Shown here: positions 34,076 through 45,946 of the stretch, piece after piece | Position numbering within the stretch: position 1 is the first letter of the stretch | How the letters are laid out: each line of letters starts with the position of its first letter | NCBI GenBank assembly: GCA_014529385.2 | Contig: CM043950.1 | Location: 76,053,435 to 76,117,434, forward strand | DNA from: Adiantum capillus-veneris | Lineage: Eukaryota > Streptophyta > Polypodiopsida > Polypodiales > Pteridaceae | Direction of reading: 5' to 3' | DNA: 64,000 nucleotides | Translations under genes and position numbers: made by a program | Notes under the pieces: model-generated | Databases searched by the model: none | Told to the model about the DNA's origin: nothing | The model's input: only the letters and a program-made list of their open reading frames with translations

Positions 34076-34367
34076 ACCCCATCAACTGCATAATTTCAAA
34101 AACGACATAATTCAAAACAAAATTTCTTTAAAACAAGAATTTTTCATAAACCAAAACAATTTTTTTTAATAATTTAAAATGAAATTTCACATCACAAACC
34201 ATAATTTATTTTAAAGCATTAAATTTTCTTTTATTAATATACAAAGTAATTTAAATAAATTTAATATGCGTTTAAAGGTTCGAGCACTCACATTCGTTCT
34301 ATTTGAGCAATGAAAGTTGTTGTAAAAGTCCTGGAGCCTGCAAAAATGCACACACAAACACAAAGTT

Positions 34368-34384
34368 AAACCCTAAACCCTAAA
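34368..34384. promoter_or_regulatory. Telo-box, two plant telomere units
   Basis: AAACCCTAAACCCTAAA lies about 380 bp inside the 5' end of CACTA-A, upstream of the transposase on its coding strand. Telo-boxes occur in plant promoters; a role here is inference. Confidence 0.5.
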
Positions 34385-34754
34385 TCTACATGTAAACATA
34401 AAGACAATCTCACCTTAGTCTTATGCGCTAACCCACAAGTAATATTAGCACTTCCGATGACTTGATTCCCCATCTCTGAGAGATGGGGAAGAAGAGAGCT
34501 TGAGAAAATGTGCAAGAACAAGAGAAATGCACAGAGAAAGCCCACAGTTTTGTTTTTTGCAGGTTTCATAGATACAGAAGTTGGCTTAGGCATCGGAACA
34601 ACTGTTGGAACAAGCGCCGAAAAGTCCATGCACGTTGACGTCGAAAAATTGAAAATCAAAATGTTTTAAAAACTTAAGCTCCTTCCATACATACACACAC
34701 ATATACCGACGCCCGCTAGTGACGCCGGAATTTAAGTGACCTCTTGTAGTGATA

Positions 34755-35658
34755 TACACATTTTTTATTGTGACCTTGTTGATAGGTTGCATATCTTGAA
34801 TGAAGCATGTTGTAAAACTCTATTGTTCGTAGGCACTGTGAACCATCCATTTGAATATGGAGCATACAAAGGATCCAAAATAACTATCACGATTGCTTTG
34901 TCAAATAGCTCAATTCATTTCGGAAATGAGCCTTTGGAATAGAAATTAGTCACAAAATCCAAGGGATATGAGATATGGTAAAGATGCTAATAAGTGTGAC
35001 AACGCTTGGGATAACACACCCTATGTCATGTTTCTCAAATTCAAAAGTATTATCCCATGTTTTATAAGAATTTCTTTAAAACACTTTTGCTCATTATTTG
35101 CTAAAATATCCTCCCAAACAACCTTTAACATATGCCCAGTCCTTTTTAGAACCTGAAAATAATGTTGCAAAGAAGCTTGTTAAACTTCTCTTAGTAATAT
35201 GTAGGAAAATGTGGCAACTAGATTTACATTCTTTACTACCAACTTGTATTTGGTGTCCATCCTCACTTCTTGCTCACTAGTAGCATTGAGACCCTTTTCA
35301 TTCTCAAAAACCTACATCAAATTAGAGTTCTCTATGGAGTAGACTTTGAAAACCTCACTTCCATCCGGTTGACTTGATTTGTTTATACATGTTAGGGTGG
35401 TAAAGACCAATGTGCCATGCTCAAATATTGAATGATTGAACACTAATCAAGAACTAAAGCTAACCATTCATTCTACATAAAAAAAACAATAAGGGCTCAT
35501 AACCCTAATCACTATCATGATAGGATTTGACAACCTGTGCCTCTTCTCCTTCTCTCTTTTCTAGCGCCACACAAACTCACACACATACGCATGATAGGAT
35601 TTGACAACCTATGCCTCTTCTCCTTCTCTCTTCTCTAACGCCACACAAACACCCCCCC

Positions 35659-35697
<39 letters not shown>

Positions 35698-36560
35698 GTT
35701 CCCCTTCTTCTTCTCTCTTCGACAACGCCAGACACACATACAAACATGCTCTTGCTCATTCTCTTCAACCAATATCAAAACTTGAGGATTGTGGAGAACC
35801 ATTGAGCTTTGCAGAGAAATAAGCAAAACACATCATAAATCTTCAGCTTGTTTTTGCAGATTTATTTTCACCAATCAAAAGGTGGTCATTCAAGCCGGTT
35901 CGTGCCAAGCTCGGGTGATTTTTTTTTCTTTATAACTTTTCAGAAGAAAGTTAATTTTGCAAATCTACATGGTTTGGGAGCTATCTACTTCAGACTGCAA
36001 GGTGGTCTACTTTTGTAGGTTCTTTTGTATATTGTGTTCACATGTTTTCACTGTAGAATATTTTTGTAAACTTGTGGGTCTATTAAAGCAGAAAGACCAC
36101 TGTGGTAGTTACAAAAAGGATTTCTGTGGTTGATGTAAGGTCTTATGTGGTTTATGTATTGAAAAAAACGATCTTACATAGCCGATTGTTAAGGGTCATG
36201 GTAAGGTTTTATTGAGCTAGGGAATTTTGGATTGTTGAGATCCTTTCAGTGATATTGGCATTGGAGCCTGCCCCTAACATCCGTATAATTTCAGCATCAA
36301 CATAGAATGTATGTCTATGCATTTAGAACAATTTTGGTGTGCATGTGTTGACCCACCATTCTTGACATTGTTCCGGAGTTGGAGGATAGTGATATAGTGA
36401 CATTGACATTTTGATATTCTATCTTGTCAATCTAGCCACTTTCATTAGTATTTTAGTCATTATATACATTTTTTGGGTTAAGAAGTTAGTTTTGCAGGGA
36501 AGACTCTGTTGATTTTTTTAAAGGATTTTTATCATCTTGCTTAGTTTAACAGGCCTATCA
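34755..36560. other. No recognisable gene; tandem repeat and C-run
   Basis: A 74-bp tandem duplication (TAGGATTTGACAACCT at 35,521 and 35,595) is followed by a run of about 26 C (35,652-35,677) and a short (CA)n. AACCAATATCAAAACTTGAGG near 35,768 may be a decayed copia PBS preceding Copia-2, but this is weak. No gene was recognised. Confidence 0.5.
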
Positions 36561-36579
36561 GGCTTTCTCCTTCTAGTGT

Positions 36580-39180
36580 GATGGTTGTATCATTAGAGAA
36601 CTCATTTTTCAACATTGAGAAGCTAGATGACACTAACTTTCCATTTTAGAAGGAATATATTTACAATGTCTTAGTGTAGAACAAGCAGTTTTGACTAATA
36701 AAGATGAAGGAGATAAAGTCTGAGACTATGGATGAGTATGAGTGGTAGGAGTTGGATGGACTTTCTAAGTCCACCATCATGCTGACTTTGTCAAAGAATG
36801 TACTATATTTCAGTGTCAACAAGGAGAGGACCAATTATGAAATGTGGAAAACGTTATGTGACATGTATGAGAAGATAAGAAGTTAGTTGATTTGAAGATG
36901 GATGAGGACACACCCATATGTAACCATCTCAATTAGTTCAAGAAAATTTTTAATTAGCCTTCTACGTAGGGAATCCACTTTGAAGATTTTGTCAAAGCAA
37001 CTTTTTTGCTAGCTACATTGCCAAAAAGTTGAGATACTTCTGTCATAACCATAAGTATTTAATGATTTGATATGAAATAATACTTAGGGAACCTTGCTTG
37101 CTAAAGCAGTTAACATGAAGAACATTGATCCTTCTCATATTGGTAGCAATGCTTTATTTCTTCTTCGCGGTAGACCACAAGAACGGGTTAAGCAGATTGA
37201 GAGAGGAAAGTATCATAGTAAATCACTAGAACAAAAAGAAATTGAGTGCTATTACTATCACAAGAAGGGTCACTTGAAGAAATATGATCAAAAGAGGCAG
37301 TTACTCAACAATTGAGGCATTAGAGTTAGTGCATAGGGATATGTGGGCCTATGCCTAACATATCCATGAGGGCCCATGGGTTCATTGTACTTTGTACATT
37401 CACAGATGACTTCTCAAGGAAAGTGTGGTATATCCTGTTAGCAAGAAGGATGTATTCTTTTGAAAACGATATACTAGTGGAGAATTAGTATCTCAAGGAA
37501 GTCAAGTATTTAAGTCAGACAATGGCGGGGATTATGTTAGTATAGCCTTTTAGAATTTCTATGATTCCAAATCCATCAAAAGAGAGCTAACTGATCCATA
37601 TAATCCTCCAAAAAATGGTGTTGCTGAGGAGGATGAAATGTACCATACAAGAGAAGCTATGCAGCATGCTGTCCAATGCAGATTTGCCTAATGGATTTTT
37701 GACGAGAGTGTTAGGTACAATAGTCCATATAATTAATGGGTCTCCCAACAAGGCGCTAGATAAGAAGGTATTCAAAGAGCTTTAATATGTAAATCCACCT
37801 TCTTACAAGCATCTTAGATTCTTTGGTTGTGAAGCATATTGTGGTCCAAAGGCGTTCAGGAACAAGTTGACTCCCAAGTTAAAGAGATGCATATAATATC
37901 TTGGCTATGGAAATCCTAGCAAGATGGGATATCGATTATGGGACACTAAAGCCAGAAATACTGTTTGTAGCAATGATATATACTTCAACGAAGAGAAGAT
38001 GCATAAGACGTCCATGTATATAGTGGACATCAAGAGAGTTATCTTCAAGGAAGATGGGGTTGCTTACAATAGGGCTGAAAATTTGCCTAATGTTGGACAA
38101 CAAGGTCCGAATCCTCTAGGTCAAAAAATACCCTTCATGGTTTAAAATATTCATCATGTGAGTGGTATCATAGATTCCACTCATTTATTCTCTGCAAAGA
38201 CTACAAAAGAATCAATATGGATCAATGCCTCTACATTAAGCACGATAAAGATAGTATTTTGGTGATTTTAGTCCTCTATGTGGATGACATGTTAATTACC
38301 AAGAAAAGCATTGATGAGAAATTTTAAATGAAAGACATTGGTGATTTTAGTCCTCTATGTGGATGACATATGAAATTTTAAATGAAAGACATTGGTGAAG
38401 CAAGCCATGTCCTTAACATGCACATTAGGTAAGACATATACAAAAATTTGGTCTTTTTGTCTCAATCTGAGTACATTGATAAAGTGCTCAAGCAGTCCAA
38501 TATGGAGAGGAAAAAGGCATTGAGTACTCCATTGCCTCCATATGTGAAACTTTCTAGAAACAATTCCCCTAAGTCTAAAGAGATAAAGGCTGAACTCATA
38601 AAAGTGCCAAGTATTCATCACAGTTGGGAGTTTAGTGTATGATATGATCGCTACATGTCTATAAAGTTTCTTTGGCAATGGGAGTATTTAGCAGATATAT
38701 GTCAAATCGAGGCAAGAGAGATTGAGAGGCAAAGAAAGGGGTTATGAAAATTTAAAATGGTACAGAAAACATGTGCATTTAATTAGGAAGAAAGGAAGCA
38801 CATGTCATGGGTCATACAAAGGAAGATTATGCAGGAGACTTTGACAAGAGAAGTCTATTTCAGGCTATGTCTTTGAATTCACTAGAGGTACACTTTCATG
38901 GTGATATCATTTGCAAGATTACATTACCTTGCCTACTATAGAGGTTGAATATGGTGCAATTTTAGAAGCTTGCAAGGAACCTATATAGCTTGATCGTCTA
39001 GTTGGAAGCTTGGGAATCAATGTTGAGATGCCTGTGTTACATTGTGATAGCCAAAGTGCTATGCAATTGATAGAAAACCCAGTGTTTCATACAAAGAAAA
39101 ATCATGTGGATGTGCAGTATCGCTTCATTCATGAGGTGTTTGAGGACAAGCAATTGCATCTTGCCAAGGTTTCTTGAGCT
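36580..39180 (+). pseudogene. Decayed Ty1/copia gag-pol (Copia-2)
   Basis: In order: gag (FNIEKLDDTNFPF at about 36,610; NYEMWKTLCDMYEK at 36,840), a zinc knuckle CYYYHKKGHLKKYD (37,246-37,290) with two of its ligands lost, integrase pieces (HRDMW; FKSDNGGDYVS at about 37,510; NPPKNGVAEE), an integrase tail (MGYRLWDTKARN at 37,924), RT with LVLYVDDMLITKKS (YVDD at 38,277-38,288), and RNase H (VLHCDSQSAMQLIENPVFHT at about 39,030). Many stops and deletions break it; most of the RT palm is missing. A part of the RT, including the YVDD codons, is tandemly duplicated at 38,256-38,395. No matching LTR pair was found. Confidence 0.9.
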
Positions 39181-39184
39181 TATA

Positions 39185-39313
39185 TGTGAAGCTACTCAAT
39201 ATATGGCTTCTCTATTTATAGCACCCAGGTCCCCTCTATATATACGTCATCTCATGTGTGTATTCTACACACTTTGGGGTTCTATTTATGTGCTCTCTCT
39301 TTCTCTCTCAACA
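39185..39313 (+). repeat. Copia LTR (5') of a separate truncated element
   Basis: A TG...CA segment ends CTCAACA directly before a PBS, with a TATA-like TCTATATATACG at about 39,235. It abuts the broken end of Copia-2 RNase H, so it is a different insertion. Its start is approximate. Confidence 0.65.
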
Positions 39314-39324
39314 TGGTATCAGAG
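39314..39324 (+). promoter_or_regulatory. Copia primer-binding site
   Basis: TGGTATCAGAG immediately follows the LTR end. It has the same specificity (initiator tRNA-Met) as Copia-1 and Copia-3. Confidence 0.88.
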
Positions 39325-39339
39325 AAAGACGTTTTTGTT

Positions 39340-40180
39340 TTAGGTTTTTCTCATAATTGAAAACGTTTTTGCAGAAACTACTGCATGTGCTACTAGAGTC
39401 GATGTGGTCTACAACTTTGCAAAAGAAACTTTTTTCAAATTCTACACAGATTTTGAGTTATCGTTCTCAGACAACGAACATTTCTGAAAAGCAACTCTCA
39501 TCTTTTGTTTTTAATTTTCCTCCTAATTGAAAAGAATTTTGCAGAAACACTCGCAATGAACACCATCGAAATTGATGTGGTCTACAATTTTGCTGATGAA
39601 ACTTTTTTCAGATTCTTCACAGATTTTGAGTTATCGTTCTTAGACGGTGTACATGTCTTAAACGCAACTTTCGCTATTTGCTTTTGATTTTTCTCCTAGT
39701 TGAAAACGATTTTGCAAAAACGGCCCGTGTGATCCACTGCATACGATGTGGTCTACAACTTTGAAGAAGAAACTTTCTCTAAACTCTGCAACTATTTTGG
39801 ATTATCGTTCTCAGTTTGCGTAAATGTCTAAAAAGCAACTTTTTCTTTTTACTTTTGATTTCTTTTCCTAATTGAAAACGATTTTGCAAAAACGGCTGCC
39901 AGTGAAATTGATGTGGTCTACAACTTTGCAGAAGAAAGTTTCTATAAACTCTGCAGCGATTTTGGATTATCATTCTGAGACTATGTACATGTCTCAAAAG
40001 AAACTTTCACTTTTTGCTTTTGATTTTTCTCCTTATTGAAAACGATTTTGCAGAAACCGTCTGGGTAAGCCACCGGAATTGATGTGGTCTACAAGTTTAC
40101 ATAAGAAACTTTCTCTAAATTCTGCACGATTTTGGATAATTGTTCCAAGACTGCGTACATGTCTGAAATGTCTATATATC
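39340..40180 (+). repeat. Five tandem leader repeats, period 165-173 bp
   Basis: GATGTGGTCTACAA occurs at 39,401, 39,574, 39,745, 39,910 and 40,081. Each unit also has TTTTGCAGAAAC or a variant, GAAACTTT and GATTTTGRRTTATCGTTC-like sequence. They lie in the leader after the PBS. The gag-pol of this element is absent: a gypsy pol on the other strand follows at 40,386. Confidence 0.9.
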
Positions 40181-40385
40181 TGTTCATGGATATCTGTCAT
40201 GAATATTGTTCCCATTCAATCGCATCGTTGATGATCGTCCAAATTCCTTTGAGCTACTGATGGTATATGATCTTTTGTTATATGATATATTCATCCTCAC
40301 CTCAACATATATTGAGGATAGTTATTTACAAGGTGTTCTTGATGTCTCCAAGTAGCATCTCCTACTAGGTAAGTGGTCCATTTAA

Positions 40386-43100
40386 CTAGGTGCTCCAACT
40401 TAGTAAAATTCCTAATTGATTTGGTGCAAGATTGAATAATTTCCTTTGGCTATACTTCAAATGAAGCATTCTTAGCAAAGAGAAGATGTGAGTCATTATA
40501 AACGACATGAGTTGGATCAGGTATATATTTCTTGAGTAGGCTAATATGAAACACATTATGTACCTTGAAATGATTTGGTAATTGAAGTCTATAACCTTGG
40601 TCATTGATCTTTTTGAGAATGTGGTAAGGTCTCTGTAGAGAGCGCTTATCTTCTTGCACTTTCCCATGGACAGGGTATTGCACTTGGGTTTAACTCTAAC
40701 AAAAACCATCTCTCCTTCTTTGACTATGTAAACTGATATTTTTGAGTTAGCATAACTTTTCTATCTATTTTGGGGGGTTGCTTTAATGTCTTGTCATATT
40801 ACTTGTGTTTGAATCTCTATTTCATCAAGCATTTCTTTGGATACTTCTAATCTAATAAGAGGGTTTGTCCATCAAAGTTGACTGAGACACTCTTGACCAT
40901 ATAGAGATTTAAATGGTGACATACAAAATACTTCTATGATATAAGTATTTATATATAAACTCTACAAGATATAAATATCTTGTCCATTTAGCTTGTTGAT
41001 GCACTCTAGTAAGCACGTAGCATGTTCTCTATGACCTGATGTGTGCATTCAATCTTCCCATCAGTTTGCGGGTGACAGGCAATACTAAATGCCAACTCAA
41101 TATCTATTGCTGAGTACAAGGATTGCCAAAAATTTGATGCAAATTTTGTATTGCAGTTAGATACAATTCTTTGTGGTAATCCATGCTAGATAAAAACTGA
41201 TCTATTCATGAAGATGGATGCAATATCTTTGACTAAGAGAGTAGTTTTGACTGGGAAAATTTGTGCCATCTTTGTGAGCATATCTACCACAAAAAAAACA
41301 AAATCATATCCCATGGAAGTAGATAAGCCAGTGAGATCCATAGAAATTTATTCCCATTTCATATGTGGAGCAACAATGAGTTGTAGTTTCCCTAGGTAAT
41401 GCACTCGTTTAGCTTTTACTAACTGACATGTGAGGTAGCAAGTGATATAAGCCAAGATATCCCTTTTCAAAATTTGCTAAAAGAAGGTTGGCATAAAGTG
41501 TGATAAATTTTGATGTAACCAAGGCGAGAAATGATGGATATGTGATAAGCCTCTCTAAGAATAGTCTATTTTAAATCTCTAGTGTAAAGAATACATAGAT
41601 AATCATTAAAATAGATATCATCATCATCTCACTTGAATCCTTTAATTTGCCTTTCTTGTTACTTTGAGCGTAATTGAAGTGTCATGAAATGGCGTATCTT
41701 TGAATAATACCCATCTTGAGGTATATGTTGACAAACTTGATCAATAATTAGAGTTGTTTAGTAGTAATAGCACTAAGCGTGCCATCTACTATAAGAGCTT
41801 TTACCAGGTTTAAAGTCCATGCCAAAATTGTATTCACATAATTATTCCATTCATCATCTTTGGTGCATATTGACATCTAATTGGGTGAAAATCCATTTGA
41901 GACTTTTGTGATCTGTATGAAGTTCAAATCTCTATCCCAATAGATAGTGATTTCCAACTTTGAGTGCATGAACTACTAGCAATAACTCAAGATCATGAGT
42001 GTGGTAATTAAGCTCATGAGTGCAAATCTTTCGATATTCATAAGAAAATGGTTTGCATTCTTGAGAAAGAACGCCACCAATAGCTTGTCCAGTAGCATCA
42101 ATGAGGACAATGGAAATTTTCGAGAAATTTGATAGCTTTAAAATAGATGCATGAATAAGAGCATCCTTTAATTTCTCAGAACTATTCTGAGTTGTATCTA
42201 ACCATAAGAAGGTATTAGTTTTCTTAAGGAAGGAGGTTTAGGGTTTAGCTATGGTAGCATGTCTTTGTATAAAAAAGCGGTACCATCTTGTGAGACCAAG
42301 AAATCCCCATACCTCACAGATAATTCTAGGTGTAGGCCAAGCAACAATAGATTCTATTTTTGAGGGGTCAATTGCAATGCCATCTTTGTATATGATGAAT
42401 CCTAGATATTCCACTTTCTCTTTAAAGAAGGTGGACTTACTCCTTTTTTCATAGAGTTGACTTTGTCATAGGAGTTTTACAACATTGCATAGATGTTGTT
42501 GAAAAACTCCAATCATGAGTCAATTAAAAGTAGCAAGGGCATTAGTAAGACCAAAATGAACTTGTAATGACTAAAAAGAGTATTGAATCCAACTTTTGGT
42601 ATATTTTCTCTTTGAGTTCGATTTGGTAAAATCTTGAGTTAAGATTAACTTTTGAGAAGATATTGGCTTCATGCAGTTTATCAAGAAGTTCATATGTGCA
42701 GGAAATGGCAACGTGGTTAAGCAGTCAATGCGTATTATGAGTGCTAGAGAAACAAATGTACTATTGGAGACAATCAATAGGGTAAAACTCTTATTTTATA
42801 CTTTGTAGGTTTTTGAAGTAATGGAAGGATCAGCATGACAAAGAGATAGAGTAATTAACGTTTGAATAGGTTAAGGAATCCCACTAACATTTACCTTTCC
42901 AAGGGTTAGTTACTCGGATTGGTGCCATTTTCTGGGGAGAAGTTAATGTCTATAGTACAAAAGAAAAGGGGCCAAATCCCTAAACTAGATTTTAAAGAGG
43001 AGCCAGAATCCAATAACATGGATATAGTAGATAATGGATTGAATGTAATTTCCTTTTGGCTAACAAAGGTAGTACCTTTGCTCCAACTAATACGACTACT
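40386..43100 (-). pseudogene. Decayed Ty3/gypsy pol, minus strand
   Basis: Read from high to low coordinate: a possible protease DSGSS (about 43,010), RT (FGLTNALATFN at about 42,540; VEYLGFIIYKDGIAIDPSKI at 42,410-42,350, then WGFLGLTRWY), RNase H (ELHTDHKSLKWIFTQLD at about 41,910), integrase (HGLPQRIVSNCNTKFASNFW at about 41,180, ACHPQTDGKIECTHQVIE at 41,075-41,030) and a C-terminal LQLPNHFKVHNVFHISLLKK (about 40,600). The RT-RH-IN order defines Ty3/gypsy. YLDD is destroyed (VKLL then stop), integrase D-to-N changes are visible (VSNCNTKF against the usual SDRD), and stops are frequent. No LTRs were recognised. Confidence 0.9.
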
Positions 43101-43640
43101 CCCAGACTATTGGATCTTTGTAAATTACCTTGATTTAACTCACCCTTGTGAAATTTTGATTGCATCACTTCTTTAGAATTCTCATCATTTCCTCTTGATT
43201 CTTCCTAGTGGCACCCATATCCAAACTGATAAATATCAAATATTGCTATTACCTAGCCCATCATGACCTTGCAAAATATGGTTCTAAGTATATTCTTAGC
43301 TTAATCATGCAGCTCCTACCATCTCATAAACTACTATGCTATGTGCCATACTCTATTTATCTATTATGAATCACTTCTTGTTATGAATAAAAAAGAAAAA
43401 ATCTTCTATACGAGATCTATTGGACTAAGAGATCATTACTATGCTACATAATAGACACATAACCCAAGTATTAGATCTTGCTCGTCCATTCAAGACTTAA
43501 TGGCCATAAAATTATGAGAATTAAGAGCTAATATCACAAACATCCTAGAATAGGGTTATTAGTTAGTTGCATAAAGATGTGGGGTTTATAGTCTTTCATG
43601 TTTTAAGAGAGCCGTGACCCAACTATTGACCCTTATGTGG
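43101..43640. other. No recognisable gene
   Basis: Presumed upstream part of the gypsy remnant, too decayed to read. It ends at the left LTR of the next element. Confidence 0.4.
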
Positions 43641-43643
43641 TTG

Positions 43644-45151
43644 TGATGCATGGTTTTTAGGACCCCTTCTGAAGATGCAATAAAGGCACAGTCAGTTGTT
43701 GGGGAGATGAGGATACTCTAGTCCAAGGGATCTCGAAACAGAAGAAAAATCTACTTCACAAGCACCAAAGAGTAAAAAGTGCCATGGACAGAAGATACGT
43801 GGAAACGAGCTCTTATGCATGCCTACAACCTATATCTTACAGAATAGCCCATTCTAGGTGTGAATTTCTAGTGAAATTTACACGAGGATGTTCGTGTGGA
43901 CTCACAGCACAGCATACTCCGTTTTCACTTTTTTTACCGACAGTAAATATTTTTTACCACAGTAAATATTTTTTACCTACAGTAAATATTTTTCACCTAC
44001 ATGGTAAATAAAAATCACTTTTTACCTACAGTAACTTTTTTTACCCATGGTAAATATTTTTTACTGCACCATAAGTATTTGGTAGGTAACAGTTCACTGT
44101 TACTAGAAGCAGTGATTGGGCATCAACAATGCAGTTACAGGAGGAGAAAATCTTATGGTAAAGGTGAGTCAACAGGGATAAAGACTTTTGAGTTGAAAAG
44201 AGACATGCTGATTTTTTCAAAGAACACATGTCAAAAGAAGCCATGGTTGAGGATTTTTTGAGAATTTGATATTCAGGAGGACCCAGCAGGTCCCCCCCTG
44301 ACATGTGCAGAACCTCCAGTTTCAACAGCTACCTTACCTGCTCTTAAATGCTGGTCAAGGCCTTATCCCCATGTGTCACAATCAGAAAAATCGGCATTTA
44401 CCCTCCCCTCTCACATCACTCTAGAGAATATCTTGATGGTGACATATCAGGTGACCTCAATCTGTTGATCACCCTAGGCAAAAAGTAACCCCAATCAGCG
44501 GATTTAAGCATGTTTATCCCTAATCCTAAACCCTCTAAGAAAACTATATAAGGAGGCCTTCTCTCACTCAAAACCAACACTTCACCCCCTTCACCAAGCA
44601 ATGAAGCTATGACGACATTGCTCACTACGAGGAGCTATGGATGGAGCTCTACTCTCTCTCCCTCTCTCTCTCTCCCTCTAGTATGCTACATTACTAGCCC
44701 TAAAACCTAAATAAGGAGTCTTCTCTCATGCTCCATGGCCACCATCCTCGCCATCATTCTCTAAGGTATTGATGTGTTGCTAGTAGGATCATACCTACTT
44801 GCTGGGTTGATTGTTTTTGACAAGGGATTATGCCATCCTTGGCTTGCTTCTCTATATCCTTGTTATGTATGATCAGATGCCGTTGTATTGTTAAGCTGAT
44901 GTCTTGTGTATATATATGCTACATAAGGTCCCTAAGCTTCGTTTCTATGTGTTTTGCCATATGTTTTGATGCCATCATAATGCCAGAAGTCTCACTTGCC
45001 TATGTGCACTATGTGTGAGGTCCCTAAACCTCATAATTTAGGGTGGTGCCCCCTTTGTTTTGTTCTTTGCTTGTTTGCATGAGGCGTGGTTTGTGAAGTG
45101 TGCACGAGTACCGAGGCCACCCGATTGCACTACTCTTTTTTCCCGCCATCA
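43644..45151 (+). repeat. Left LTR of the gag-protease element
   Basis: It is about 98 percent identical by eye to the right LTR over its 3' 800 bp. It contains an array of TTTTTACCTACAGTAAATA-like units at 43,930-44,070 and a TATA-like CTATATAAGG at about 44,545. The right LTR lacks about 37 bp after 43,850 and about 10 bp after 43,668. Confidence 0.93.
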
Positions 45152-45153
45152 TT

Positions 45154-45172
45154 TTGGTGCCCCCACTGAGGA
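45154..45172 (+). promoter_or_regulatory. Probable primer-binding site
   Basis: TTGGTGCCCCCACTGAGG lies two bases after the LTR. Position and the TGG start fit a PBS. I could not assign the tRNA. Confidence 0.6.
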
Positions 45173-45223
45173 GGGCTACACAGACCTTCAGTCCACAAGC
45201 AATGAAGATGTGTAATCTAAAAC

Positions 45224-45391
45224 ATGGACGAATGGCGTGAGGAGTTTGCAAATTGGAGAACAGAAGAGGAGGAGGCTTTAGAGGCCTTCAAAGATTTGAT
45301 CGAGGTCTTGTTACCAGGTGGAAGATCACCTCTACACCTAAGTGGCCCAAGGCCGCAGCGTGTGCTCAAGCATAAGGTAACATTTGGCTAA
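45224..45391 (+). CDS. Small acidic ORF in the leader
   Basis: A 55-codon frame starts at the first ATG of a reasonable length after the PBS. It has Trp/Glu-rich residues (MDEWREEFANW, EEEEALEAF) that look like an amphipathic helix, followed by a basic end (RPQRVLKHK). No family is recognised. It lies 20 bp before the next ORF in another frame, so it could be a separate peptide or the displaced start of that protein. Confidence 0.35.
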   Translation: MDEWREEFANWRTEEEEALEAFKDLIEVLLPGGRSPLHLSGPRPQRVLKHKVTFG

Positions 45392-45412
45392 ATCTCATTA
45401 ATAAGGGATTAC

Positions 45413-45946
45413 ATGACCACTACAGGCAAGAAAAAGGCTAGTGAGCAACCAACTTCAACCTCCAACTTGCAACCACGACTCTCACCCCTAAATCCTCCTG
45501 AAGCAAAGAGGCGAAGGCTTGCCTACAAGATTGCTGCCCGTCTGCGAGTGCTCCCAGTGCACTTTGTGAATCCAGACACCACCAATCCCAAGCCAACCTC
45601 CTCTCCGCATGAAGATCACTTTGGATATTGTCCAAAGTGCTTTGGAGACCGGGTGAAAAGCCTCCTTGCCCTACCTTTGCTGCTAATTTTCAAGAAGTTA
45701 TCTCAATCTAAGGAAACTATCTTAGTTGATGATGTGCTGCACATTAATGGTGTCACTTTCATTCGTCATGCTAATTATGGTAATAGCATCCAATTGTTGC
45801 TTGCTAAAAGGCTCAGCATTGTACAAAGTGTTGCCATCACGCCTTACGTCTTCACAGATGCATCAGGAAGAGTCGAAGTGATCCGAGGTGCTGACCTTCT
45901 GTGGTTGATCAGGCTCATTGGTCCCAAGGTGGTGCAACTAAGCTAG
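45413..45946 (+). CDS. Unrecognised ORF upstream of gag
   Basis: A frame of 177 codons. Residues 1-45 are basic and Pro/Ser-rich (PPEAKRRRLAYKIAARLRV), a possible nuclear localisation or nucleic-acid-binding patch. A CPKCFGD pair of Cys follows at about residue 75, then a hydrophobic part (LLALPLLLIF) and a VDDVLHINGVTFIRHANYG segment. It matches no gag or pol domain that I know. It sits between the PBS and gag on the same strand, where Ogre-type elements have an extra ORF1. Another frame (45,951-46,190, RKIFYQQRIALLFG) follows before gag and may be its shifted continuation. Confidence 0.45.
   Translation: MTTTGKKKASEQPTSTSNLQPRLSPLNPPEAKRRRLAYKIAARLRVLPVHFVNPDTTNPKPTSSPHEDHFGYCPKCFGDRVKSLLALPLLLIFKKLSQSKETILVDDVLHINGVTFIRHANYGNSIQLLLAKRLSIVQSVAITPYVFTDASGRVEVIRGADLLWLIRLIGPKVVQLS

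Larger units (their letters stand above)
25571..34751 (-). mobile_element. Complete CACTA (En/Spm) DNA transposon (CACTA-A)
   Basis: The element starts CACTACAA (25,571-25,578) and ends TTGTAGTG (34,744-34,751), perfect 8-bp terminal inverted repeats. It is flanked by ATA on both sides (25,568-25,570 and 34,752-34,754), the 3-bp duplication of the superfamily. Subterminal motifs around ACCGACG/CGTCGG occur at both ends (about 25,660-25,830 and 34,705-34,735). Genes read on the minus strand, so the 34.7-kb end is the 5' end. It is 9,181 bp long and the transposase is dead. Confidence 0.94.

Noticed and set aside
34366-34659. 97-codon minus frame near the CACTA-A 5' end as a first transposase exon
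   Set aside because: It shares only a short TVVPMP segment with the frame at 31,578-31,270. The rest is hydrophobic chance sequence with no family.
44830-45018. Cys-rich 62-codon frame present in both LTRs
   Set aside because: It is conserved only because the LTRs are nearly identical. No family features.
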